64,000 nucleotides of DNA from Chitinophaga silvatica. Its GTDB lineage: Bacteria > Bacteroidota > Bacteroidia > Chitinophagales > Chitinophagaceae. Positions 56,567 to 64,000 of this stretch are shown piece by piece (the first letter of the stretch is position 1; every line of letters begins with the position of its first letter). The DNA lies in contig NZ_QPMM01000001.1 in assembly GCF_003419895.1 (NCBI RefSeq), positions 868,001 to 932,000 of the forward strand, read 5' to 3'. A model generated the notes under the pieces. That model saw only the letters and a list, made by a program, of their open reading frames with translations. It searched no databases and had not been told where the DNA came from. The position numbers and the translations under genes are program-made.

Positions 56567-57424
56567 ATGAACTCACGAGCAATAGTTATCTACTTGGATT
56601 ACAAAAAGCATCAATTTAGTATGTTCAAAATGTTGCTACGATCATTAGAATTTATTGATGCGAAAGATACAGATGTTGTTGTCTACTATTCCCCGCAATA
56701 CAAGATATTTAAAGAAGCAGAGTTGACTTTTTCTACTAGCATTAAGATTATGTTTATTGAAATGGAGCCATTAAATGAAAAGGTTTTACTAGACTACGGA
56801 TATATTAATAGTATAGCCTGTCTTCAAAATCAAAATTGGTTAAAGCAATATACTTACTTACTTCGTACGGATACTGATACACTTCTTACTCCAAAATGGA
56901 ATTCTCATTATCCTGAATGCTTTACTATAGGTGGGGGATATTATGTATATGACGATCTTACAAGAAACAGGTTGGAAGAGGTTGGAAATAAATTTGGAAT
57001 AAATAAGCGTGCTGATTATACGGAAAACCTCGGTTCAACGTGGTATGGCGAATCAGGTACCATGCTGGATCTGTCTACTGAAGTTACTAAATTAACCTCC
57101 TATTTTCTAAAGAATGAATTTGCAACCAATGAGGGAACTTGGCCTAGTTATTATCGAGGAGTTTCATTGCTATATGCAAGTGAGATTGCAATTAATAACA
57201 TGGTTAAAAAATATTTGAAAGATTCAGAAAATTTTGATTTTTGCTCAACTTCCGGAAATCTTATTACAAATCACACGCATATTCACTGTTTTCATACCAA
57301 TTCCCTGTTCTCTAAATTTCATTTTTTTGATGGTAAATATGTGAATATTGATCCACAAAACCTGGATTTAAGTATAGTTCATAATTATTCACTTTATTGT
57401 GCTCTAACTGGCAATACCCAGTGA
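56567..57424 (+). CDS. DUF7164-type putative glycosyltransferase
   Basis: 285 residues. A GT-A-like start (AIVIYLDYKKHQFSMFKMLL) is followed by a DxD motif (Asp102, Asp104) in YLLRTDTDTLLTPKW and a later NLGSTWYGES region, matching DUF7164 proteins, a putative glycosyltransferase family. It ends the plus-strand arm of the lanthipeptide locus, 34 bases after the LanC gene, and is followed by a perfect inverted repeat. Donor and acceptor are unknown; peptide glycosylation is inferred from context. Confidence 0.65.
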   Translation: MNSRAIVIYLDYKKHQFSMFKMLLRSLEFIDAKDTDVVVYYSPQYKIFKEAELTFSTSIKIMFIEMEPLNEKVLLDYGYINSIACLQNQNWLKQYTYLLRTDTDTLLTPKWNSHYPECFTIGGGYYVYDDLTRNRLEEVGNKFGINKRADYTENLGSTWYGESGTMLDLSTEVTKLTSYFLKNEFATNEGTWPSYYRGVSLLYASEIAINNMVKKYLKDSENFDFCSTSGNLITNHTHIHCFHTNSLFSKFHFFDGKYVNIDPQNLDLSIVHNYSLYCALTGNTQ

Positions 57425-57506
57425 TCTGTATTTTTATGTAAATAAATTGATATTCTGCTTTAGTATAGGTCAAAAATATCCGGCCAGTAACTGTACTGCT
57501 TTTTAT

Positions 57507-57552
57507 AAATATAAATGAGGTAATATTATCAGAGATTACCTCATTTATATTT
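57507..57552. terminator. Perfect 18-base inverted repeat, probable terminator
   Basis: Arms 57507-57524 and 57535-57552 are exactly complementary with a 10-base loop, about 80 bases after the last lanthipeptide gene. The sequence is AT-rich and ends in a T-rich stretch. Such symmetry could also be a trace of an element end. Confidence 0.6.
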
Positions 57553-57896
57553 ATTTTGCCACGTCGTAAAATTAATTGATACAGAATTAATTACCACGTA
57601 TGAAATCACCTTACCTGAAGAGGGTAGAGTTGCCCCCAAAAATGGATCTTACACTAAGATTCCCATTGAATTATTAAAAAAGGTGCTATGGTTTCAGGAA
57701 CACCAAAGAAATTTATAACATCTCTGAAAAAAAGATGAAGGAAAAATATTTTTAATACAGCACCGACAATTTTTACCTGCCATCGGCGAAGTACTTCTGG
57801 TTGCAACAATTTAGGCGCCCAATAAAGGCGCCATTTTCTGCAATAAAAATTCAAAAGTACAATAAACAGTGCCAGAATATTTACCTGTTATTTTAT
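57553..57896. other. Right border stretch with a coding-like remnant
   Basis: 344 bases. On the plus strand one frame reads VVKLIDTELITTYEITLPEE then GRVAPKNGSYTKIPIELL and ends at TAA 57716-57718, with no start codon, so it is probably a decayed gene end of unknown origin. At 57814-57832 two GGCGCC boxes 7 bases apart could form a small hairpin between the convergent genes. Nothing else was seen. Confidence 0.35.
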
Positions 57897-59423
57897 CTAA
57901 TATTTTTTCTCCTCTACAATTTCATCTTTTATTCGCTGCCTTATGTCAATTTTGGCGCCTGTAAAAAGAAAAATTGTTGTTCTATATTCTCTTGCATTCG
58001 GATTGGTGATAGAATCAGCTGCCAGTCCGGTACGGAACAAAGCACCTGTTTGTTGAAGTTCATCATCTCTGTCATAATATTCTTTCACTCTAATCAGGTT
58101 TTCATACGGCTGATTTAGTACAAACCAATTGATGTAATCGGCGTTAAATGAAACTGCCCGGATACCTTTTTCAGAATAATAATTTATGGCGCCTGCCTGT
58201 CCATAATTATCACAAAGCACGAGGGTATTACTCTTAGTAGGAAGCTGCGCATAAATACTATCCACTTTGTGTGCCAGTTCCTTCCATCCAAGCATGTCTG
58301 CAAAGTCCTGAGGTAATGCATGGTCTTTACCATCTTCCCAGCGAAGACGTCCTAATCTTTTATATTGCTGCTGGTTTTTCAAGATATATTCGGGACCATT
58401 ATTTGGAAAAGCAACCTTGTACATTGGAATGAAGACAAGCAGGGGGAAAATAATGACAACAGGACGTAAATATCTTTTCCAGTCTCCTGACAACACCCTT
58501 GAAAGAAAAACAGCGCCAAAAGCCATGTAAATCGGATATACTCCCATGGCATAATAATCTTTTGCCTTAAAGTAGATGAAGATAGATAAGGTGAAGATGA
58601 ATGTCCAGAAGAAGATCCTGTATTTTTGAAACGGTTTGTATAAAGCCAAAGCACCTAATCCGGATAAAATCACAATAGCTGCACCAAAGAAGAAGAGCAA
58701 CTGGGATTTTAAAAACGTCTGCCTGTCTACATTCACCAATTGGTAGCGCGATAACTCTTTCATGTGGCGTACAACCGGAAAATCATTATTGTATTGCCAT
58801 AGCAGGTTGGGTAGAATAAGTACTAATGCAAGTAAAGCTGCCAGATAGAATCCCTTCCGGGCAAATACGTTTCGTTGTGGTGATATTAAAAGTGCCGGAA
58901 GAAGCCCAAGGAGCAGGAATATTATATTGTATTTATTCAGGAATCCAAAGGCGAAAACAATGGCGGCAACCATCAGCCATTTCTGCTTTTCGGAATTGAT
59001 ATACTTTATGATGCAGTAGTAAAAGGTTGTCCAGCTCAGCACATCTAATGAATTAGGCTGATAGAGGGTATTTAAAGCCAATATGGCTGAAAATAATAAA
59101 CAGGTTGCTCCTGTGATTAAGGCAAACAGATCTCCACCTAATTCCTCAATTGCCTTCCATACTATAATTATCGTCAAGGCTCCGAATAGCGCAGGAAAGA
59201 ACTTAATCCAGAAGATTGAATTTCCAAGTAGCATGATCAGAAAGGAAATCCAGGAAGTCACGGGAGGTACCGACAAATAGCCCCACGCCAGGTGATGTGC
59301 CTGATCAAGATGTAAATATTCATCCCGTTGTAAATCGTATTCAGGACTTATTAGAATATATTGTAATAAGAATTTTAATATGATGAATCCTACTAAAACT
59401 ATGGTTCTTTTTCTCATAAGCAA
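57897..59423 (-). CDS. GT39/ArnT-like membrane glycosyltransferase
   Basis: 508 residues with about ten hydrophobic helices. After TM1 (RTIVLVGFIILKFLLQYILI) comes the periplasmic loop YDLQRDEYLHLDQAHHLAWGY, where the DE pair is the catalytic acid motif of family 39 enzymes that use polyprenyl-phosphate sugars. The C-terminal 150 residues are soluble and likely periplasmic. It may add a sugar to lipids or proteins of the envelope. It lies outside the AT-rich zone and is convergent with the plus-strand lanthipeptide genes; involvement in that system is possible but not indicated. Confidence 0.8.
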   Translation of the reverse strand: MLMRKRTIVLVGFIILKFLLQYILISPEYDLQRDEYLHLDQAHHLAWGYLSVPPVTSWISFLIMLLGNSIFWIKFFPALFGALTIIIVWKAIEELGGDLFALITGATCLLFSAILALNTLYQPNSLDVLSWTTFYYCIIKYINSEKQKWLMVAAIVFAFGFLNKYNIIFLLLGLLPALLISPQRNVFARKGFYLAALLALVLILPNLLWQYNNDFPVVRHMKELSRYQLVNVDRQTFLKSQLLFFFGAAIVILSGLGALALYKPFQKYRIFFWTFIFTLSIFIYFKAKDYYAMGVYPIYMAFGAVFLSRVLSGDWKRYLRPVVIIFPLLVFIPMYKVAFPNNGPEYILKNQQQYKRLGRLRWEDGKDHALPQDFADMLGWKELAHKVDSIYAQLPTKSNTLVLCDNYGQAGAINYYSEKGIRAVSFNADYINWFVLNQPYENLIRVKEYYDRDDELQQTGALFRTGLAADSITNPNAREYRTTIFLFTGAKIDIRQRIKDEIVEEKKY

Positions 59424-59884
59424 TTCAATAATTCGACATTTATCACACTTATCATGTGGGCTTTATACGGGATATAAAAATAAAGTAAGATAAAAAATTT
59501 CTTTTAGCAATTGGAGGCAAAAAAAGATAAAGTATGAATGGAGGTAAGCATGTAGTGGATTGATAAACAAGATAATGGCAGTGGTGGTACTGTCATCAGT
59601 TTGTTTTATATGAATATTAAATTTTCCTGGTTTACCACTATTGTTAACAAGCAAAAATCCACTCCTTTCAAAGTTACCTGGAAACAATTCCATTCGTAAA
59701 TGTTTCACAAAAAACTAGCTGGTTTTAAAATTCTACATCTGACAATTCCATTGTAAATCTACCAAGAGATTCCTTTCCATAGTGGCCGGATACACAACAA
59801 GTTAGCCGAGGATTCTTTTCAATCCTGTTGTTATACTTGCACTTTCCTATACAATCGCTTATCTTTCATTTATAATTCCGCGGG
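59424..59884. other. Intergenic region without a convincing gene
   Basis: 461 bases between divergent genes. An 81-codon minus-strand frame (59463-59708) contains a short LFPGNFERSGFLLVNN stretch that looks protein-like but has no recognisable family and may be a remnant. The promoter for the gene at 59885 should lie near its right end; TATCTTTC at about 59860 is a one-mismatch -7 candidate. Confidence 0.35.
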
Positions 59885-61948
59885 ATGAAGACTCTCTTTT
59901 CTTCTATTGTTTTTTTATTTGTTAGTACTGTATGTATTGCACAAATCAAGGCCAACCTGCGAGGGCTTAGCCTTGGTAATGGCGCCTCTGTAAAGCAACA
60001 AGACTCATTGCTTGAAATAACCTGGCCGGCCGGCGATAATATACAAGGAAATGTAGTAATAGACCTGCATACATCAGAGCCATTATTTAAAACGATAACT
60101 CTTGGGCAACAACAAATTTGTGCGGATATGGACCCGGTTTTTGTGGTTACAGTAGGTAAACGAGATTTGCAGTCGCAAAATGGCTGGAATATATTTTTTG
60201 ACAAGGTGCCAACGAAACCTTATCAAAGCTATCCATTGATCATAAAGAAAACCAGCGTTTCTGTAAAAACAGATGGTAGTAGAACTATTGCAAGCATAGG
60301 TTCTGTGACTGCAGCATCCTTTACTGGCACACTGGAAGTAACTTTTTATAATGGAAGTCCTTTATTTAATATCGCAAGTGTGATCACTACCCGTGATACT
60401 GCCAAAGCTATTGTTTTTGATGGGGGTTTAGTAAGTAAAAAACCAAAATGGACCAGTATTTCCTGGATTAATACTGCTGATAGTTTACAACAAATTGCAG
60501 TGAATATAACTGATACTGCACAATTGGTTGCATCAAAATATCGCGCCATCGCAGCAGGCGGGAAGTTAAGTTCTATTGCTGTTTTTCCACCACCGCATCA
60601 ATATTTCTATCCACTTGATGAAGCCTTCAACCTCCGGTTTACCTGGTATGGAAGTGAGTACCGGAAAATGGTAAACGGCAGTGGTATTGGAATACGCCAG
60701 GAGTTGGAAGGCGATAAACGTTTTGTACCCTGGTTTAATGCACCCCCAGGTACAGAGCAGCGCCTAAGTTTCTTTTGTTTACTAAGTAAAAACCAGGATG
60801 TGCTGACAAGTGTAAAGGCATTCACTCGCAATGACCGTTACGCAACCCTGCCTGGATATAAAACAATGGCGAGTCATTTTCATAATGAATTTGTGATGAA
60901 AGTGATGATGGCCGGAAAGCCGATTCCTGTACACCCGGAGTTTGTAGAAGTATTTAAGCGGCTAGGTGTTGATATTGTACATCTGGCAGAATTCCACTAT
61001 ACAGCGGATCCTAAAGGTCCTGATGCGAAACGTTTACCACAACTAAAAGCATTATTTGATTTATGTGAACGGCAGTCAGACAGTCGCTTTCTGCTGCTGC
61101 CAGGAGAAGAACCCAATGAATTTTTTGGAGGCCACTGGCTCGATATCTTTCCAAAGCCGGTATACTGGGTGATGTCGCGAAATGCGGGCGAACCATATGT
61201 CGAAGAAAAAAGTGGCTACGGTAAAGTATATCACATCGGCAATAAAGAAGAAATGTTGCAACTCCTCAAAGATGAAAAAGGCCTGGCATGGACAGCACAT
61301 CCACGAACTAAAGGCTCCGTGTCAACCCCCGACAGCTATAAAAATGAAGCCTTCTTTTTATCAGACCGATTTATGGGGGCAGCCTGGAAAGCAATGCCGG
61401 CAGACCTTTCACAACCACGACTGGGTAAACGGGTGCTCGACCTAATGGACGACATGAATAACTGGGGGAACAAAAAGACAGTCATTTCAGAAGCAGATCT
61501 CTTCACTATAACACATAGTAATGAGATGTATGCTCATATGAATGTCAATTACCTGATGCTAAACAAGTTGCCAGCATTTAAAGATGGCTGGATGCCAGTT
61601 CTCGATGCAATGCAGCGGGGTCGATTTTTTAGCAGCACAGGAGAAGTGCTGATGCCACATTTGACAGTAAATGGGCATATCTCCGGAGATAGCCTGAGGT
61701 TGCCCGCTAATGGCAATACCATTATTGATATGCAGCTTCACTGGACTTTCCCAATGAGTTTTGTTGAAATCATTTCGGGAGATGGAAAGCAGGTATACAG
61801 AGAAAAAATATCGCTGACTGATACTGAAGCTTTTGGTAAGAAAAATTTTCATTTTAATACAAATCTGAAAGGCCGCAGATGGGTTCGTGTAGAAGCCTGG
61901 GATGCTGCTGCCAACGGCGCTTTCAGTCAAACATTCTGGTTAATGTAA
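59885..61948 (+). CDS. Secreted protein with a PHP-like metal-dependent domain
   Basis: 687 residues with a signal peptide (TLFSSIVFLFVSTVCIAQ). The first half is beta-rich. From about residue 330 a PHP-like segment appears: MASHFHNEFVMKVMMAG, GVDIVHLAEFHYTADP, FLLLPGEEPN and GLAWTAHPRTKGS, where His, Glu and Asp could bind metals as in PHP phosphoesterases. The last 100 residues (SGDSLRLPANGNTIIDMQLHW) form a beta-sandwich. The substrate is unknown. The gene is followed 14 bases downstream by the serine hydrolase gene, so the two are probably co-transcribed. Confidence 0.7.
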   Translation: MKTLFSSIVFLFVSTVCIAQIKANLRGLSLGNGASVKQQDSLLEITWPAGDNIQGNVVIDLHTSEPLFKTITLGQQQICADMDPVFVVTVGKRDLQSQNGWNIFFDKVPTKPYQSYPLIIKKTSVSVKTDGSRTIASIGSVTAASFTGTLEVTFYNGSPLFNIASVITTRDTAKAIVFDGGLVSKKPKWTSISWINTADSLQQIAVNITDTAQLVASKYRAIAAGGKLSSIAVFPPPHQYFYPLDEAFNLRFTWYGSEYRKMVNGSGIGIRQELEGDKRFVPWFNAPPGTEQRLSFFCLLSKNQDVLTSVKAFTRNDRYATLPGYKTMASHFHNEFVMKVMMAGKPIPVHPEFVEVFKRLGVDIVHLAEFHYTADPKGPDAKRLPQLKALFDLCERQSDSRFLLLPGEEPNEFFGGHWLDIFPKPVYWVMSRNAGEPYVEEKSGYGKVYHIGNKEEMLQLLKDEKGLAWTAHPRTKGSVSTPDSYKNEAFFLSDRFMGAAWKAMPADLSQPRLGKRVLDLMDDMNNWGNKKTVISEADLFTITHSNEMYAHMNVNYLMLNKLPAFKDGWMPVLDAMQRGRFFSSTGEVLMPHLTVNGHISGDSLRLPANGNTIIDMQLHWTFPMSFVEIISGDGKQVYREKISLTDTEAFGKKNFHFNTNLKGRRWVRVEAWDAAANGAFSQTFWLM

Positions 61949-61962
61949 AATACTGTTTCAAC

Positions 61963-62991
61963 ATGAAAAAAGTGATCTCAATGCTTATGCTTGCTGCTAC
62001 GGTTACTGCAGGTGCACAAGCCCAACAGCTACTACGTAGCACTCCCGCCGCGGAAAAGGTATCTGAAGATGGAATAGAAGCTTATAAAAAAGCAGTAGAG
62101 GAAAGTGGGCAACAACTTCATAGTTTTATGATCGTTCGGCATGGTAAAGTGGTTGCAGAACAATATTATGGCGACAACGCAGCAGATAAGCCGCATGTCA
62201 TGTTTTCTGTGAGCAAAACATTTACTGCTACAGCCATTGGATTTGCGGTACAGGAAAAATTACTAAAGTTGGATGACAAGGTGATAAAATTTTTCCCTGA
62301 TGATCTCCCTGCTGAGGTGTCTCCCAACCTTGCTGCACTGGAGATCCGCCATTTGCTTACTATGAGCGTAGGGCAGGAGGTAGAGCCAAATGTAAATGCA
62401 GGAGGAACACAGCGTTGGGAACGTGTTTTTCTGGAAACACCCATTACACATGCACCGGGTACCAGGTTTTTATATAACAGCATCGCCTCCTATATGCTGT
62501 CATCTATCATTCAGAAAGTTACCGGTAAAACCATCTTTGATTATCTGACACCTCGTTTGTTCAAACCATTGCAAATAGATGGTGCAAGATGGGAGAGCAA
62601 TGCTCAGGGAGTAAATTTTGGAGGATGGGGACTGTTCATCAAAACAGAGGATATGGCTAAAATGGGGCAGTTTATTATGCAGAAAGGCAGATGGAAAAAC
62701 AAACAGCTGATATCAAAAGAATGGATTGCAGATGCAACCAGTTCTCATATCAAACAACCACCACAATGGATGAAGCCGGATGCCGATCAGACGCAAAGCG
62801 ACTGGGCTCAAGGATATGGCTATCAGATGTGGAGGTGCCGATTCGGTGCAGTAAGAGCAGATGGAAAAGATGGACAGTTTATTATTATCATCCCCGACAA
62901 AGATGCCGTAGTAACAACAACAGCCAATATCCAGAATATGCAGGAAGAAATTAACCTGATTTGGAAGCATATTTTGCCAGCTTTAAATTAA
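61963..62991 (+). CDS. Secreted serine hydrolase of the beta-lactamase/PBP family
   Basis: 342 residues. The ATG at 61963 gives a signal peptide (KKVISMLMLAATVTAGAQAQ); an upstream in-frame start inside the previous gene would bury it. The SxxK nucleophile motif is SVSK (Ser82, Lys85) in VMFSVSKTFTATAIG and the second motif is YNS in RFLYNSIASYML. This is a class C beta-lactamase-like fold used by esterases, peptidases and lactamases; real beta-lactamase activity cannot be inferred. Confidence 0.88.
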   Translation: MKKVISMLMLAATVTAGAQAQQLLRSTPAAEKVSEDGIEAYKKAVEESGQQLHSFMIVRHGKVVAEQYYGDNAADKPHVMFSVSKTFTATAIGFAVQEKLLKLDDKVIKFFPDDLPAEVSPNLAALEIRHLLTMSVGQEVEPNVNAGGTQRWERVFLETPITHAPGTRFLYNSIASYMLSSIIQKVTGKTIFDYLTPRLFKPLQIDGARWESNAQGVNFGGWGLFIKTEDMAKMGQFIMQKGRWKNKQLISKEWIADATSSHIKQPPQWMKPDADQTQSDWAQGYGYQMWRCRFGAVRADGKDGQFIIIIPDKDAVVTTTANIQNMQEEINLIWKHILPALN

Positions 62992-63137
62992 GCTATTGCG
63001 CTTTGTTTAAAGCAAAAGTAACAGAGTATTGGAACTTTCCTCGTTTATAAGTAGCAGGGAGTAATGTATGGAAGACCATGGTAGTAAACTATTTGTAATG
63101 GAAACCTAGGAGGCCACTAAACCAGGTCTGATTCTTA

Positions 63138-63653
63138 TTAATACTGCATGAATGGATTAATGGGAGAATAACCTGGGAAATTGCCAAAATAGCTACCACG
63201 GCTCACACTAACACTACCGGAAACAGAAAAGGTGCGGTCATTGCTGATATACATGATTCCTGCTCTTGCAGAAGGAAGTATGCCGGAGTTATTAATACGC
63301 ATCATGCCATTATTCTTGTATTGGGCTGCCGGGTAATAAACTCCGTTAAGCTGCATGATATAGGGAGTTGCTGATAGTCCGCCAAATGCAATTAAATTAT
63401 TGGTAAGCTGTCTGTTGATCTGTACACCCAGGGGTACAGACAGAAAACTGCCACTTCCCACGTTAGACGCCATGAAGCCAGTAGAGAGGCTGGCACTTTT
63501 TACAACAAACCATTTCTTGTGGTAATTTGAATCATTAGTCTTTTGCTCAGGTTTGTTTTCAGACCATCTGTTAACTTCTGAGAATGAAGGTAACTGGGCT
63601 TTAACAGCCAGGGCAGATAACAACAGCGTTGTAAAAATGATTGTGCGTAACAT
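63138..63653 (-). CDS. Small secreted envelope protein, unknown
   Basis: 171 residues. A signal peptide (RTIIFTTLLLSALAVKAQ) is followed by a beta-rich domain with strands such as ASLSTGFMASNVGSGSFLSV and NNLIAFGGLSATPYIMQLNG, rich in Asn, Ser and Gly. It may be a small outer-membrane or surface protein. No family is recognised. It ends PINPFMQY and lies 85 bases from the next minus-strand gene. Confidence 0.6.
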   Translation of the reverse strand: MLRTIIFTTLLLSALAVKAQLPSFSEVNRWSENKPEQKTNDSNYHKKWFVVKSASLSTGFMASNVGSGSFLSVPLGVQINRQLTNNLIAFGGLSATPYIMQLNGVYYPAAQYKNNGMMRINNSGILPSARAGIMYISNDRTFSVSGSVSVSRGSYFGNFPGYSPINPFMQY

Positions 63654-63738
63654 AGTGTGAAGATAACAAATACATTTTGGTCTGACCTGCTAATAAAATC
63701 ATAATTTTTTTTAGGTGCCGGAGAAATAAACATCCTTA

Positions 63739-64000
63739 TTAGCCATTCCAGTAAACTTCTTTTACACCATCATCTACCTGAATATCGGCGATAAGTTTCC
63801 CAACCTGGGGCTTATTCATGCTTTTAAATCGAATAGTAACAATAAAGATAGTATCTGTTTGTTCAATATTGCAGGCTGTGATATTCAGAGAGGTTGCCTG
63901 GAACAATTTATCTACGATCTCAATAGATTTGCTACGATTAAAGGTGATTATCCTGATAGACTTTTGTTCAAAGCGGCTAAGGAATTTCTTTTCAATAGGT
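63739..64000 (-). CDS. C-terminal end of a possible MgtC/SapB-type protein
   Basis: The last 86 codons of a gene whose start lies beyond the window. The visible part (PIEKKFLSRFEQKSIRIITF, then VDKLFQATSLNITACNIEQ, ending GVKEVYWNG) has the alternating strand-helix pattern of an ACT-like domain, like the cytoplasmic tail of MgtC-family membrane proteins. With no membrane part visible, the family is only a suggestion. Confidence 0.4.
   Translation of the reverse strand, partial: PIEKKFLSRFEQKSIRIITFNRSKSIEIVDKLFQATSLNITACNIEQTDTIFIVTIRFKSMNKPQVGKLIADIQVDDGVKEVYWNG

Noticed and set aside
57601..57665. Sequence with a run of Cs and As resembling IS terminal repeats
   Set aside because: No transposase frame or matching second end is visible; the coding-like remnant reading explains the same bases.
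57897..59423. GT39-type gene as part of the lanthipeptide locus
   Set aside because: It is convergent, outside the AT-rich zone and separated by a terminator-like repeat; sugar transfer to the peptide by it is possible but unsupported.
59463..59708. 81-codon minus-strand frame
   Set aside because: Only a short protein-like stretch, no family, no promoter; listed as possible remnant but not as a gene.
61011..61300. Minus-strand frames inside the PHP-like gene
   Set aside because: They are fully embedded in a long coding gene with a signal peptide and have no own features.

Overview
The window looks like a chromosomal segment of a Bacteroidota bacterium, most likely family Chitinophagaceae and Chitinophaga-like. 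The basis is: weak Shine-Dalgarno sites with several good matches to the Bacteroidota -7 box TAnnTTTG, a complete SUF operon with a divergent SufR-like regulator, DUF6089-type envelope proteins, a TonB-receptor-like beta-barrel protein, a secreted GH29 fucosidase, and a class I lanthipeptide locus with a split dehydratase, as described for Chitinophaga pinensins. The genus is an inference.

Layout. 1-7025: SUF iron-sulfur operon on the minus strand (FMN reductase, sufA-like, sufB, sufC, sufD, sufS, sufE cut by the window edge) facing a SufR-like regulator. 7032-8521: half-length EamA transporter and two GNAT acetyltransferases. 8658-16336: two-component system followed by a CzcC/CzcB/CzcA-type RND metal efflux set, closed by a strong terminator. 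16551-22393: AI-2E family permease, DUF6089 protein, two small secreted low-complexity proteins, a UbiD-family decarboxylase and a small secreted protein. 22433-29147: two MacB/FtsX permeases, release factor 3 and TsaD. 29141-29670: five tandem copies of a hairpin-forming repeat that contains the tsaD stop codon. 29759-33820: fucosidase, TrmN6-like methyltransferase and an alanine/saccharopine dehydrogenase-like protein.

33898-38696 is a scar zone. A tRNA-Leu(CAA) with its own promoter and terminator is followed by an apparent decayed tyrosine recombinase. Next come a fragment of a cyclic-peptide-type ABC exporter, an intact 833-residue TonB-receptor-like protein, the N-terminus of a penicillin-acylase-like gene with an in-frame stop, and a headless NusG/UpxY antiterminator. 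I read this as the remains of a peptide natural-product (probably NRPS) locus.

38697-57424 is the most interesting part: a visibly AT-rich lanthipeptide locus. The minus-strand operon, in transcription order, is: precursor peptide, hairpin, TraB/GumN protein, MDR reductase, LanB dehydratase, separate SpaB_C elimination protein, HlyD adaptor, C39-peptidase ABC exporter, LanC-like protein without zinc ligands, GT2 glycosyltransferase, divergent SpaB_C-like protein, and a DUF6625-type glycosyltransferase. Divergently, on the plus strand, lie a two-domain glycosyltransferase, a zinc-competent LanC fused to a 220-residue C-terminal extension, and a DUF7164-type glycosyltransferase. Together they predict a Thr-rich lanthipeptide with few rings that is dehydrated, possibly reduced (D-Ala/D-Abu) and possibly glycosylated, then cut after Gly-Gly and exported. 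No product like this is known to me.

57425-64000: perfect inverted repeat, a coding-like remnant, a GT39-type membrane glycosyltransferase, a secreted PHP-like protein followed by a secreted serine hydrolase, a small envelope protein, and the C-terminal end of a possible MgtC-type protein.
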